From: Baylisascaris procyonis
Taxonomy: Eukaryota; Nematoda; Chromadorea; Rhabditida; Ascarididae
Direction of reading: 5' to 3'
Length of the DNA: 64,000 nt
NCBI GenBank assembly: GCA_037389465.1
Contig: JAZARR010000171.1
Location: 992,001-1,056,000 of the forward strand
The notes beneath the pieces were generated by a model. That model was not told where the DNA came from. It did not search any database and saw only the letters and a list, made by a program, of their open reading frames with translations. Positions 12,501 to 25,829 of this stretch are shown here, one piece after another. Every line of letters starts with the position of its first letter. The stretch's first letter is position 1. Position numbers and translations under genes: made by a program.

Positions 12501-15500
12501 TCAATATCTTCGCCGAAACCTGCAATCCAGACTTATATCTATGACTTTCATGAACAGTTATTCCGACCAAAAAAAGAGAATAAAGACTGCGGCAAATTAC
12601 GATGGGAAAGTAATGATAGTTGATAGGCGATAAGACATGATTATCACAAACTGTTCCGCTGATATAACAGATTTTTTAGCGAAATTCTGGAATGATTCAT
12701 TATGGACGCGCGTTTTGAAGAATTCGTTTTATTTGGTGGTTGTCTAAAAAAATTCTCCGTTGTAATCGTTTATATTTTTACAGCGACGAAACCATGCTAC
12801 CATTGGTGAAGGATCGCAATCCGGTCTTATAATAGGATTAGTGGGTTTTTTTTTTGAATTAAAGACTTCAGTTCCCATTTTTCCTTAAGGGAAAGTGAGA
12901 AATTCGAACTGTTAATGTAACCGATTGTCAATACTATTTGCAAAAATTTGACTAAATAAATGTGAGCGCTGAAATAGATCAACATCAACCGAATTGTTTT
13001 AGAGAGACATGGGCAGAAAATCGTTTAGTTGAAGACTGCAAACAAAGTAAAAAATTTTCTTTGAATCATAAAGACTTTCACGCTACTATATTTGGTGCTT
13101 CAAGGTGCACCATTTCATCTCAAAGAGCGCCGGTAATCAATTCTGCCTCCGTGAGGAGCATTGGCTATGACGGCAATCTTTCTGCGGTGTCGGAGACTAA
13201 ATCTTCTTTCCTGGCCAATCCGGCTTCGAATAACTGCTAGGACACCTGCTTGAGAGGGATCAGCAGAGTAAGGATGCCTTCATGAGGTCCTTGTAGCCGT
13301 CAATCACAATACCCCTCGATGAATAAGACAACGTCAGCATCGCTGCATGTCAAAATTATAACGTACTGATTGATAGACATGTAATTCTATATAGAAAATC
13401 TAGACGTATCATGCGAAGCAAGAAGAAGAGGTGTAAGGCACCATCTCATATAAACAATGCCATCAATTCCCTTATGTTTCATAGTGAAAATATACGAAAA
13501 TGCTGAGGATATTATCCTCATGGAGATGACTTAGAAATACGGCGCTATCGCAAGGTAGTTCGAACATATTACTCTTCAACACCACTGAACGTTTTCCTCG
13601 AATCTCCTCTGTTCTTTGCAGCATTCCAAGTCCTTGCAATATTTTTGCAAACTTTGCAAAAGAATATGCTCTTTGCAATATTCAACGTTTCACTTTTTTC
13701 TAATCATTTACATATGAGCCAATTACTTTAATATATATCGTCGTTAGAATATGTGCGACTTTTCAGAGGCCATAAATGGAATACTAGTTCATATTTCGAA
13801 TAATCTTAAAAAAATTTGAAAAGATAATGAATAGGAAATATTTCCATTCAATATTTATCAATGATGAATAATATGAAGTCGAAGTCTCATCCTCTATCAT
13901 AAAAAGCGTTTTTCGTTTCCATTTGCCTCAGCAATGATTTCGTTTTCTTCTTCTCTAGCGATCAGGAAGAGTAAGAAATCCTTTATAAACCAGAGCGATC
14001 AACTAAGGAAGCAGAAAAGATTCACTGCATTCGAAAGTGTGGTGATCATCATTTGTTATAGAAAATCAGCAAATAATTTGCGCATAAAATTTGATAATAT
14101 TTTGCAAACCTCTATTAATAACCACCAATATGACATAGCTGAGAATCATCTGAATAGAAATTGTGACTACGAAAAATTCAAAGCATTTTTCTCCACTATG
14201 AAAATTTCATAAACATATTCCCGAGCTAAACAAATAAGACCACGACTGCTATTGTGCATACGTGTGCCCCTCTTGCAAGTTGTATCGCATGAAAAGTACA
14301 AATTCGCAAGAGAATATCCCAATGTTGCAGCGAATTTGAGGCTATTCGCAAGCAAATGTGCGTAAATTACTTGACTTCGCACTGAGAAAATTGCGAAGTC
14401 GCGTGAGACTCCAGTTAATTGGTATGCAAATTAACCGAATTCATACATGAAGGTACAGTTTTGTTATAATGCGTTCGAAAGCTCGGTGATTGCTAAATGG
14501 AAGATGAAGGGGCAAGAGACGTTTTGCTCTCATTGAAGAACCATGCAGTGGAACAGGTGAGAGGAGGCTGCGAGAAACGATATCAGCAGAAATGCTGGAC
14601 GCAGCATGCACGGAGGGTGACATGAAATGCGTCAATTTTCGCTGGCCTCTTGTACGACAACGTCCTTTCGGAAACCTGCTTTCTTCAGCAGTTCGTTTCC
14701 TTACAAGGAGGGTGGTTTCCTTGGACAGCAGTTGTATCACACCTATAGTGATCACTTAAGAACACCGTTGACATGATTTGCAGGAAATAGGTGAAAATTA
14801 AACGGCTAAGCAGAGCGAACTTTCGGGACAGCCAGTCTGCGCACTCATAAACAAATGCATGTACGCGCTCACTTATATATGCAAAGAAAACATACGAGCT
14901 AAGAATCGTCTTGCTAAGACGGATAGAATAAAACGTGTTCAAGTATATATTATTATTCCAACTAAATGAACTCTCATACAGAATTTTCACAGAAAATTTG
15001 CTTTTTCTTTGCGCAGCCCTTCGAGTGCGACTCCACCACTTGCAAAATGCATCAAAACTTTCGGGAAATACCTATAACTTTCCTCAAATTTGACGCGTCA
15101 GTCTATAGGAGAGGTCGATCTATAGTGCATCTCTACCTTGCATCTTTGCATCTCTTTGCTTTATATCTCTGAGTTCAGTGGTTTGTGCATCGAAGATATT
15201 CGATAGACACGCAGACAGATACGCATGCGCACATGACAGACACGACATCTTCATGATGCGTTTTATAAACGCAAATTTAGAAGAGTATTTAAGAAAGAGA
15301 AGATTCAATTAGCGAGATCACCGAACTGCGAATGAGACATAGACCTTGCGCGCAGATTGATTTCAGATTCAGAATCTCAGATACAGACTTGTAGAAACTC
15401 CGCCTCTTTTTCATCGTATTATGTACTTGTTTGGCTATCATACATCCAGATTCCACGTAGCCAGAAAGATTGTTGTTTGGGTCCAGAATGGTAGGGAAGA

Positions 15501-16473
15501 GTGTGATGATTCGTTTAAAGCATTCTAACGTGCGGCTGTAGAAAGAAATGTGAGGCGCCATCATTCACTTTATAATCAAGAAAGTTTCGCAGATGATAAA
15601 ATTGCATTAATGATACGTTTCAAATTAAACTTTAATAAATGAAGGATTTTTGTGCCAATATTAGCGTTCAGTGGACTTTCCACATTATTAGTTAACGGTA
15701 ACGAGAACGATCGATCAAGAACAAATGCATAACGTACAATTAGAATCGACCACGATTTACTTGAAAAGACGTTGTGACCGATCGGGAAAATTTATAACTT
15801 TTACATGTTCGCGATATTTGCATTGAAACGATATATTGATGAAATGTTATTTTCTGATCGATGGTAAAATTCTACCTGAGTTTTCTTATTCTTCCTTAAA
15901 GGAAGCGTGAATGAGCGATAAACTCGTTTTGGTGTCGAAAGCGAGAAAGCGATGGAAATTAAAAGAAAGTGGCGCATTGGACGGTATATTTCATTTGTTA
16001 ATAATGTAACGCTTAAGGATCCACAACGCTGGCAACTATACTCGGAAAAGCACCGAAGTGAGTACCACGGAATAACAGTAACGTCTCACGCAGTAACTCG
16101 CTACGACCGTACAGTATACATGCTATGCCTGAGATGTGAGACACACCTTTACGGTCATCACATATTTACCTATATGGACATTCGGATAGCAGTCTACTAT
16201 CGCAAATATTGGTAATAACGCTACCGCAAGCAGGTTCCGCACATTTAAAAGCTGGTGTTTTCATAGCGCATACCGTACTATTAGTGCAAAAACCTTAAAA
16301 ATGTTACTGTAATAAAATATAACTGCAATTACTATTTAAAAAATTATAAATAAATCGAAAAAAATACCATGTGAGAGTGGGCTTTCGTAAATTTGTTTAA
16401 TATCGATAGTTGCGTTCGATAAATGTAGAAGGGCGATGAGCAGAACGACAACGGCGCCCGGTGTGACGATCAT
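9543..16473 (-). CDS. txdc-12: ERp18/TXNDC12-like ER-lumenal thioredoxin with charged C-terminal tail and KTEL signal
   Basis: ER thiol-disulphide oxidoreductase of the TXNDC12/ERp18/AGR2 family. Exons on the minus strand: 16473-16368, 12519-12406, 11186-11034, 10627-10497 and 9773-9543. Phases agree at every junction and give 244 residues. Residues 1-21 form a signal peptide with core [28 protein letters not shown] (36-49) leads into the active site HKSWCHACK (65-73), a CxxC with both cysteines. [20 protein letters not shown] (99-118) precedes the cis-Pro at P119, and the fold ends near residue 168. Residues 169-240 are an extreme Lys/Glu/Asp tail that human TXNDC12 lacks, followed by KTEL, an ER-retrieval variant also found at the end of AGR2. 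The tail, with almost no hydrophobic residues, is probably disordered. Intron 1 is about 3.8 kb. Its donor (G|GTATTT) is weak, so the link to exon 1 rests on phase, the signal peptide and the usual spacing to GFG. Confidence 0.88.
10151..10182 (-). repeat. C-rich tract in intron 4 of the ERp18-like gene (G-rich in the transcript)
   Basis: The plus strand has four close C-runs (CCCC, CCCCC, CCCC, CCCCC). The gene is transcribed from the minus strand, so its intron RNA carries matching G-runs able to form an RNA G-quadruplex. It lies between the last two coding exons. Confidence 0.65.
12520..16367 (-). other. Intron 1 of the ERp18-like gene
   Basis: A 3.8-kb intron between the signal-peptide exon and the first thioredoxin exon. 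It contains scattered short open frames on both strands and a less AT-rich patch around 12960-13360 that stays open in more than one frame but matches no family I know. I saw no clear additional exon, repeat family or nested RNA gene. Confidence 0.6.
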
Positions 16474-18274
16474 CGTACAAAATGAACAAGTGCATCGTGT
16501 CGTGCAACCTCGACCCAAATACGCACATAACGTACACCGTCACACAACGAAAGAAAGAACACACCTTACTTTACGCATTACTTCTTCGTGCATGCATTCT
16601 TGATCTACCTATTTTCGCGTCAGTGAAATAAATAATGGCACAGAGAAATTTCGTGCAAATCTTCACGATCAATCGATATGTGCATTTCATGCTGCACGCT
16701 ATCGATATTGTCGAATAAGATTCTGAGAAGTGAGCTAGCGTGTAGAATCTCATAAAATTTTCTGAATATATACATACAGAGACTTTAAGACGCCTCACTT
16801 ATTCTGCTTTTTGCATACAAACACTCCACAACCTGTTTTAGTGTCCAACAAATCTGGTTGTGGCCTAAAATGCTTTATTTGGCCATTGTTAATTGAACGG
16901 AATGGTATGAGTCCAACAAAGACATGATGAACGACATTGCTCATCTCGAGCTTTGGTCCATTGACCTCGAGCTTCCATTTTAAAGAGTTGCGAACAGGCA
17001 AGCTGTCTTATCAATTTCATCGTTCTAATATTGAAGGGAGTTTTTAATGCGCAGTACGCGAAACGCACCTTTAAGGGCATTGAGAACGCAAATAAGGGGT
17101 TTTTTTTCTATATAGTAACGCAAATTCGAGTATCTTAAATATCTAATTTTGTTGCAATCATCTGTTACTTTTCTTTAATTTAAGAGCTGATTAGCCGAAA
17201 GTATGTTGTATCTTTTCACGACAACGCACATTGAGAGAGCAATTGTAGTCATAGTGAATATTTAAGCTCTTTAATAAACTTAATATCACATCTCAAAAAC
17301 CGAGCAAACCTACATATCTTCGGATTTCATACCATCGATTACAACAGTTCTCTCTCTCCCTCCTCCCCCTTGCCCATATTAATGTGAGCATTTCATGAAA
17401 CTCCGTAGCGAAATATGTGAGTGACGACGAAAAGGAGGTATAGAGAAATCACGTTGGAATAAATAGTGTTGTGAGAGAAACGATTTCTTGATGCGAGGAT
17501 AATATCAGCGAGGAAGAAAATTTTAAATGAGGACAGCAGGGTCGGACAACGTCACAATTCCAAGAAAAAATCACCAAACTCTGCAGGAAAAAGATCTGTG
17601 ACAAAATTGCTTCGCACTTTATTCGCTTTGATTAAAAGTGAGAAAGAATGAAAGCAAGGAGTTTTCTGGAAGCAATATCTCCGTTTTCCGGAAGCGATAT
17701 TTACCCCTCAGAGGCATCCTTCATTGTACCTTTTCTGCGAATTTGCATGCGCAAATTTATGAACATATGTTCCTAATTCATAGCATTAGAACAAAATCGA
17801 TGTAAGTATTCATTGTCAATAGGAATAAATATTGCATTCTTCTAATATTCCTGGGAAAAAATCCTACCCGTGTGAATAAATAAACCAAACAATAACGTTA
17901 CCATTTACAGCACGACTGACCAACAACTATTCGATATAGTAAAGTAAATCGGCTAAACAATGAAGAAAAATGCTTAGAATGCATTTTCTTTCCCTATTGC
18001 CCTCTGCCTTATTCTATCAAAAACTTCCTCTCAAAGAAATTTGTGTGTATTTTTCTAACGAATTATAAAATGTTTTAAACTGATGTGACTGCATATGCCG
18101 TGAAATTGTGAAATTTTTCAGTGCAACTTGATTGCCGCGCACTATTTCTCCTGACCCTTTGGCGTCGAGCAGTCGTTGCTGTAGTGCACATCCATACCGG
18201 TGGACGTTCATAGACGCAAGAGACGTTCACTTTTTTTTAAACGATTCTTCCGTTCGCTCTACGTTGTTTCAGGT

Positions 18275-18297
18275 TTCTCTCTCTCTCTCTCTCTCTG
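18275..18297. repeat. CT dinucleotide microsatellite
   Basis: About eleven consecutive TC units within a pyrimidine-rich stretch upstream of the ERp18-like gene. Confidence 0.9.
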
Positions 18298-21200
18298 TCA
18301 CCGATTCTCTCCCTCGCAATCACTGGAAAGCGTGCCTTCATTCTCGGCGACGATGCAATAATTTTTTCGCTCAGCATTGTTCATAACGTTTCGAAGGAAC
18401 TTGTCTATGGCACGCGTTTCACGTTGACCAGAGTGAACGGCATACAACATTTTAATCCTCCATTGCATCAACAATTTGTTTATTTTTTTGAATTGTCTTC
18501 GACAAATAAATTAACGCATATCACTCTTTCAATATCATATGCAAATTAAGAAAAGCAACGTTGTATTTGAATGGAATTATGCTTCTTAGTGCCTGTTTCA
18601 TATCATGTGATAATCAAAAATGCTAAAAACCAAGCAAATATAGAGAGAGGGAAGTTTTGAAAAATTCACGCCCTATACAATTATATGCAGAGATAAGATA
18701 ATAGAATGAGTCATTTCTGTTGAAAAGAGCCATGAAAAGAGCCAAATTTGAAAATTTCGAAAAAAAGTGAAGGTGCATATATATCAAGACCAAATAACTA
18801 ATAAAAGAAGTAACATTGCTAATTTTGATGTCAACTAATAATTGTTCGAGGAGAAGATAAGTAATCATTTCCCTTTGTTTGTCATCTCATCGTTTCGGGA
18901 AAATGCCTACGCTAGAAAAACTTTGACCATTTTGGATTAAGACAGCGAGAATTTCAGATGCAATATAGTAGCATTGATTGTCTTTGTTTTTATTTTTTTC
19001 TGGAAGAAATGAATTCTTAAGAATGCTAACTATACTTCAATTTTTAGCAATTGAATGGGAAAATTTTTCAAAGAATACGAACTAGCTCATGAACATCCCA
19101 TTACCTCATATATGAGTGTCGCCTATTATTAAAAAAACAAATTCTTCAGCTAAAAGATTCTAGTTCATTGATTAAGAGGGTGGTCACATTAATTGAATGG
19201 TGCAGATGTGCTGGAGAGAACGATGATAGTCTGAATGCGGGTTTCACTTTGTGATTTTGATAGTTCCCTTTGTGGGCGCATTAAAAATCGGAAAGAACAG
19301 CTGAATGATTCATGAGACAGTATACTATTGTTTCGCTTTGAAACGAACCGAAATCGATGTATTCGACGATTCGCCGACGGGTCGCCGCAGCTTTTGCATA
19401 GATGCCGCCTATAAACTGTTTCTGTAGCATTCGCTGCAGAATTTGGAAGCTAAAGAATAATTTATACAGCATAGCGAATTGAGAGGATGTGGATAGCGAA
19501 AACGATTAGAGAGTATAGCTGTCGAATAGGATTGGTTTGTTTCAGTGGTGAGAGCCGCAACGATGTTTAGTGGTGGTCATTATCGAAGTGTTTATGCAAA
19601 ATCAATTTCATTATCGCATAAATTATTTATGCAAAAAGCATAGGACAAGAAAATTTTGCGCGAAATTAAGCGGCTTTTCCCACAATCCGCAAAGATCGGT
19701 AGCTTCTTAGTGATCGTGTTATGTAACGATTTATCGCTGTTAGCCATATCAAACATTTCGCCGATATGAAGTGATTGTTGAATGGAAATTCATCTTACAA
19801 CCAGCTTTAGATTATGCAAATTTTTCGTTAAATTGAATTAGCATTTCGTTAAATTGAATTGAATTGAATTCCTCATTTTCAATTTACTTCGAAATTTTAC
19901 TTTTAAAAAATTTAGTTTAATTGAGATTTGAATGATTCGGCTGCTTATCGATGAATTTTAGCATCTTTGCACTCAAAATACCTCCATATTTTGATGTTCT
20001 TCATTTTCCACCTTACATGGACGTGGAAGACACAAGTTATTTCTAATGACATCATTTTTTAGCTTTAAGAATCGGCTGATCCTATTCACTCAGTTAGTAC
20101 TCATTGGGTTTCATTTTGCTCTTTTTCTAAAATTCTATAATTTTTCTTTTCAACTGTCTTTCGTTTTCAATCTCTCAGCTCTTTTCTCAACTCCACCATA
20201 TTCCTTGCTCTGTCCTAACTAATCCTTCGAAGATCAAGCGCACGAAAAGACTCGACCCACCATCGTTTCACTAAGAGAAAGTGGAAAAAGATTGCTATTG
20301 AATAAACAGGCGAGAATATATTTTCATAGTTGTGCTGAAATATGAGGTGATAGGCATCAATCACCTCTCCCTCACAACTGCGAAAGAGGCATTAAAACCT
20401 GAAGTACTATTGCCAGTATCTTCCTTTCTTGAGGTGTAATCTAGGGTCTAATGTGTAATGAAATTACAACATCATATCTTTTATAAATTCTAGCAAATCA
20501 CTTAGTTTTGCAAAATAATGAGCCCAATTAAGTTTCGTACGTTTATTTTCGAAGAAAATTTTTATTGGGACAATAGTGAGTTGATAGGGACAATGAGTAT
20601 GAAGCGACGATGGAAGTAAATCAGAGAGTAGTAGATGCTGATCTTCTTTCGAATGGATTTTCTATCAGGACCTGTTCTACTAAAGTATATCTCTGGCCGA
20701 TTTCTTCCCCGAGGAGAATGAGGAGGAGCGGACAGGTCTTTCGCTTTTTTTTCTTTTCTGGTTGAGTCTTCCCCCAATTTTTTTGAGCACACTGCATTGA
20801 TGGTAATATAAAAACAGGCTGAGCTTCTACAGTAGCAACTATATACTGTGAGTTAGAGAGCTGCGATAATCGCTCTCTAAACAAAATAAAATATATTGTA
20901 TGCAGTAAAACTAATCAAAAGTTATTAGGATCTTCCAGCATTGTGCAGTAAAAAGTATGTAATAATTGGAGAAGATGAACTGAAGGTATATATAAACTGC
21001 GTAATCGACATTACCATCTATGGATAATGATCAGCATTCCTATAATTCACAGTCTTATAATTGCCTCTTCCTACATCTACAAGTGAATTTTTTGCTCATG
21101 TTAGAATCCATCCTGAAAGCGCTTTTAGGACCTACTCATAATTTCAAGCACACTGCTCATACAATGCTCGCATTTTCAGGATTATTCTGACCTGCTCAAG

Positions 21201-22059
21201 CTCTGCGATTCTTTCAAACGTTACCGATGCCCCAAACAGATGAAGTTGGGAATTGTTCCATCTTGGTGAAATTACCTGCTAACATTAAAAGTGGTCAAAT
21301 AAAATGTCCGCTTAACTCTTGCATAAATGGGTTATGAACAAATCATCATAGCCAATCGAGGAAAGTCTCAGAAAGAACTCGGGTCCATAGCAAAGCATTT
21401 ATGAGTTTAGATCACTCATCCAGGTGATTCACTTCGAAAAAAAGATTTCATACAAATTTCGCTTTCCTTGATTGATAAAATCGATGCCTATAGTTACATA
21501 GAAAATATGGTGAAAGTTTATTATCGCTGGATTTAATAAATTGGCTTTTTTTTGAGGCATTTAATTTATGAAAGCAATTAACTTAATATTCCCTAGGAAA
21601 AGTCAACGTTACTAATTGGAAATTGCTAGCCATGAAGTTGAGATGAACAAGAAGGACGAATGCACTTTATGTGTGCGCGCTTTTAGGAAGAAATCTAACA
21701 TGAGTGATGGATTTTCGAAAAGTATCCCTTATATAGAGATGTATTGTATTTGTTTTAATTTATTCGTTGCTCGACACCTCCATACAATATTGACAGTACA
21801 CTCAATGCAAACGAATAGAAAGCTACATTAGCCGGGCATAAATTATGATCGGTAATGCTCAAAAGCGATCGTGTAAAGCTTCTTAGAAGCATGGTGGTTT
21901 CTTTCTGTATGAGGCACTCAAGCATACACTTAGGCAGTGTTTAGAAGGAGGGTTAGGCAATCACGAATGGCTATTGTCTTAATGGGGACGGTATAAGATC
22001 AAAGGCCAGCACGAGAGCGGTTTCGAGCGGGCGCATCCGCAATTGTGCATTGCCAAGGT

Positions 22060-22109
22060 CAATTAAGGCCTCGTACCCTCTTCCCATTTTTGCTTCGGCG
22101 CCTTAATTG
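22060..22109. repeat. Inverted repeat, arms CAATTAAGGC / GCCTTAATTG
   Basis: Perfect 10-base arms at 22060-22069 and 22100-22109 with a 30-base spacer, in a patch less AT-rich than its surroundings. It could form a stem-loop or act as paired homeodomain-type TTAAT sites. The spacer is too unstructured for a good microRNA precursor. Confidence 0.6.
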
Positions 22110-23166
22110 CGTGTCTCTTTTCATGCTAGCTAGTTAGAGCTGCGCTAGACTAGACTAGATAGCTAACTACTCTATCAATGGCATATTTAAGTGCAGCGCC
22201 AAATGTCAGCGAGAAATTCGATTCGACGAGCATAGATCGACGAGTTCTCGTCTTAGACAACATACCACGTTGACTTCAAAGTGTGAAACCCATAATCCTC
22301 CACGGAATCGACAGTATCCTATTGACTACGGTAATCGATGGGTTAGGAAAGGTTACTGTCGAGGAAGAAAAAAGTCAACAACAAAAAACACCAGTATCAT
22401 TAATCGAATGTTTTCTATGAACAAATTATCAATATCATTTGCTAATTGAGTAATAAATGCTTCGTCGAGCGACGCAAAATATTACCGTCAAACAATTGTT
22501 TCATGCTTATTATATATGGAATTGTTGGACTTGACACGTAAAAAAAGAAATATTCAATAACAACAAAAATTACTGCTATTAAACATTTCTTTGTTAGACC
22601 AAATACTTGTTATAAATATAAATGTTAACTCGAATTTAAAATTCAACAAGCAAATATATGTAATATTTCTTAATAAAAAGTTGTTGACTTTATGGTTTTA
22701 TTTCCAAATATTTCAGATTCTTAACTTATCTTTGCATTAAAAATTTCAATATTCATCATATTCAAATATTATCTAATTATTTCCGGCAAACTACACATAT
22801 TTATAAATTTTCCTATTTCAAATAATAAAGGGAACAATTACATTAGTTTATAAATACGGCAATATTTAGCCGATTCGAACTCATCACTTTATTTCAACCA
22901 TCCAGTCTATTGTTTCCAGTAACATTAAAAGCAATTATCAACTCTTTAGCTTTATTCTATTCTTAATATAGCTTTAGCAATTTTGAGTCGGCATTATACG
23001 ATATAGAAGCGATCCATCAATGCTTATATAATCGTTTTCCGCTTGTGCTCATTTTGTGTGCGCTAAGTCGTATGATTGTTTAGCTATATAGAAATTCGAT
23101 AGCAGCACAAATCTCTTACCTGAGTGTCTCTTAGCAGCACTTATCCACTCGTCAATGTTCTTCTTC

Positions 23167-23168
<2 letters not shown>

Positions 23169-23215
<47 letters not shown>
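23169..23215. repeat. AT dinucleotide microsatellite
   Basis: An uninterrupted run of about 23 AT units, the longest simple repeat in the window. Confidence 0.95.
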
Positions 23216-23218
<3 letters not shown>

Positions 23219-25807
23219 GCTTTCTTCATTGTAACTAAAGATAACGATAATTTTATTTACGATTACTGGGAAAATTTTAGTAAATTTTATTCGACATTTG
23301 AGCTATTTCATGATCGTTTCAAATTTTCATTTCTCTTGTTTGAGATGGGAATTGAAAAAAGTTCGATTTTTTAATGAAAATAGAGATGGCTAGAAAATTT
23401 CATTGCTATTCTCACACGAGCATGAAATTAGTGATGCTACTCCGCTCCTCATAGGCAGTTCTTTTTCCTTTCCGTTCTCACTGTCATCTGATGGAAAACT
23501 TCGTCAATTCCCAACTTAAGTTGCAAGTATTTTCTAAGATTCGCATCAGACCAAGAAACACCCTTACGAATTGAAAATTTCATACTATCGCGCATCCTTA
23601 AGCTGCTGGTTCAATTGCTGGCTCACTTTGTAATTAAGGTAGACACATTAACGAGGAGCGTGAAATTGAATTAGAAGGCACCATTTTATATGCCTACAAT
23701 CAAAATACAAAATGTTCAATGCAGTGCGCGAATAGGATATTCGAGACAACCATATGGAGGCATCGGAAGGCTAAGCTTTATTGGTGATGAATGTAGATTA
23801 TCACCTATCTCACAAGCGAGACATATAGAAACGAAATTACTGATGTTAAAAATTCAACTTGTTCCTATGCAGTAACATAGCTAAATAATTCTTCTACAAA
23901 AAAGCAGAAAAATTGTTGCCATTGGCATACGACTCGAGGTCTCATGTGCTTTGCCTGGTACTTTAAGTTCATCGCATATATGGTCATCATGTTTCTTGTT
24001 CCAGCAAGATACATTCTGCATTCTCTACCTCGAAGGCTTGCATGTATGCCACCCGGTTTGACTTTGTAGTGGTACCGTAATTACGACGGGTATTTTTTAC
24101 CTATGCCCTTATTCTCGGATATCTGTCTGAGAGAAAATAAAATCTACAAAGCTGAAATTTTTTCGAACATATTCCCAACTATGAGATAATTCAGCGGCCC
24201 TAATTTATCCAGCTCAAATTGTAAAATAGCGCGTTTGCTCAGGCAAGTTTTTCTAGCTTGGAATACGTCAAGTGCTGAATCGTCGCTCAGCGCTCATTAT
24301 TTCGACACTGTATTAAGCACGAGATTTGTCTTTACCTGTCTGCTCCCATATCCGGCAGTTCCCGCTGTAGACGCACAGGAGTTGTAGTGGTTCACGTTCT
24401 GTACCACAGGTTAACTAACTTCTAAACCTATTTTCACTGTGATTTACCGCCACATAGATGGATTGATGAAACTTAAATGTATAATAGAATATGAAAGTTC
24501 CTGTAAATGAAGCTTATGTTAAACTTGTGAGTTGATTTTACTTTGAAATATACTGAATGTGACTCATAAAATGGTTTTTTCGCTTCAGAATTTCTGCAAC
24601 TATTGATTTTATAGACAGGAATATTCTCAAGGATTTCTTTGTTATTCAGTATATTCGTGCAAACGTTGAACTTTTAAACAAAAAGATGAAGTGAACTCAA
24701 TTGAACCTATTCATTTCATGCCTAGAAGGAGATTTTTTTTTGATATTATTTCATGCACGCCTATAACCAAATATTTAAGAAGTCAAGGTCTATCTTAGTA
24801 TCAGCAATCACATCATTAAAATGATTTCATCTTTAATAGATTAATCCTGACTAATCTTTGCTTTGCGGTGCTTTTATTTTATAGAAAATTTTACTCTACT
24901 CTGCATGAAAATAATGAAATTCTTTATTCTCACAGGAAAATCAAAATTTAAGTTTACTACTATGGTTATGTCGAGCTATGATATGATCTCACTAATGCTC
25001 TGCAAAGTGGATAAATATAAGACAACCAACAACCTAAGCATCAAGATTACTCAAAACAGGTTGATGAGCTAAAGTTGTGCTAAGCCTTCGCAAAGCTTTC
25101 CTGCTTACAATTTTTTTTTTATTCATCAACGATATCTGCGAACAAGACAAAGAGATCTTGTTTGTAAGAAATTAAAACCACTCGTCGTTTTCATCGCCCC
25201 AAGCGCTTCTCACCTACCTCCCTCATAGTCATTATTTTATGCTGCTACTTATTGTTGTTGTCAATAGGCAGCTGAATGACAGGATATAATTGTTCTAAAA
25301 TCACAGTTGACCCATCATTTATATTTAGCCCCATGCTTGTCGCTCTCTTCCTGCTCTCTCTCCTCCTTTTCGAGGTGGATGGTGCTCCTGTTTTTTTGGA
25401 GAGTATTCTATAAGACTCTCGCTTGTTCCACACGGACAGCCTATTTCATCAACGGTGTGTTGTCGATATCTACACAACTCTTTATGCTGTAGACGGAAAC
25501 GTTTTGCGAATAGAAAATAGCCATTATGGTTGAATGTAACAATGACAACGGGCACATTTATTTTCTTCCACCAAAACGAAAAGTGGGGAAACATTTTGGC
25601 TTTTTCTTACTCGAGATGAAACAATGAAGGCTTTCTGATACAATTTCATGAACGATTCAAATTTCTTAATCAATCGAATTATATAAAGTAGAATAAGTTG
25701 ACAAAACATTGAGCAGCGTTTTCTTAATAAGCATTTTTAAAATAATTTCAAAGCTCTATAAGATTTCTTCGCATTGATTTTAGCGTTTCTTCGCATTTGA
25801 ATTGGGT

Positions 25808-25829
25808 CGACGATAATGAGTTATCGTCG
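25808..25829. repeat. Hairpin-capable inverted repeat CGACGATAA-TGAG-TTATCGTCG
   Basis: Perfect 9-base arms with a 4-base loop. It lies inside a short plus-strand frame (25784-25880) that follows a TTTTAG acceptor. Confidence 0.7.

Noticed and set aside
12962..13240. 92-codon plus-strand frame in a less AT-rich patch of the ERp18-like intron 1
   Set aside because: Starts at GTG without an upstream exon, several frames are open over it, and no family was recognised; possibly a decayed element.
16795..17080. Overlapping minus-strand frames considered as a transposase remnant
   Set aside because: No DDE motif, helix-turn-helix or terminal repeat could be seen.
21938..21960. AGGCAGTG string resembling the seed of miR-34
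   Set aside because: The match ends after the seed and no opposing arm forms a precursor hairpin.
21930..21965. TTAGGC copies considered as nematode telomeric repeats
   Set aside because: Only two isolated copies, not an array.
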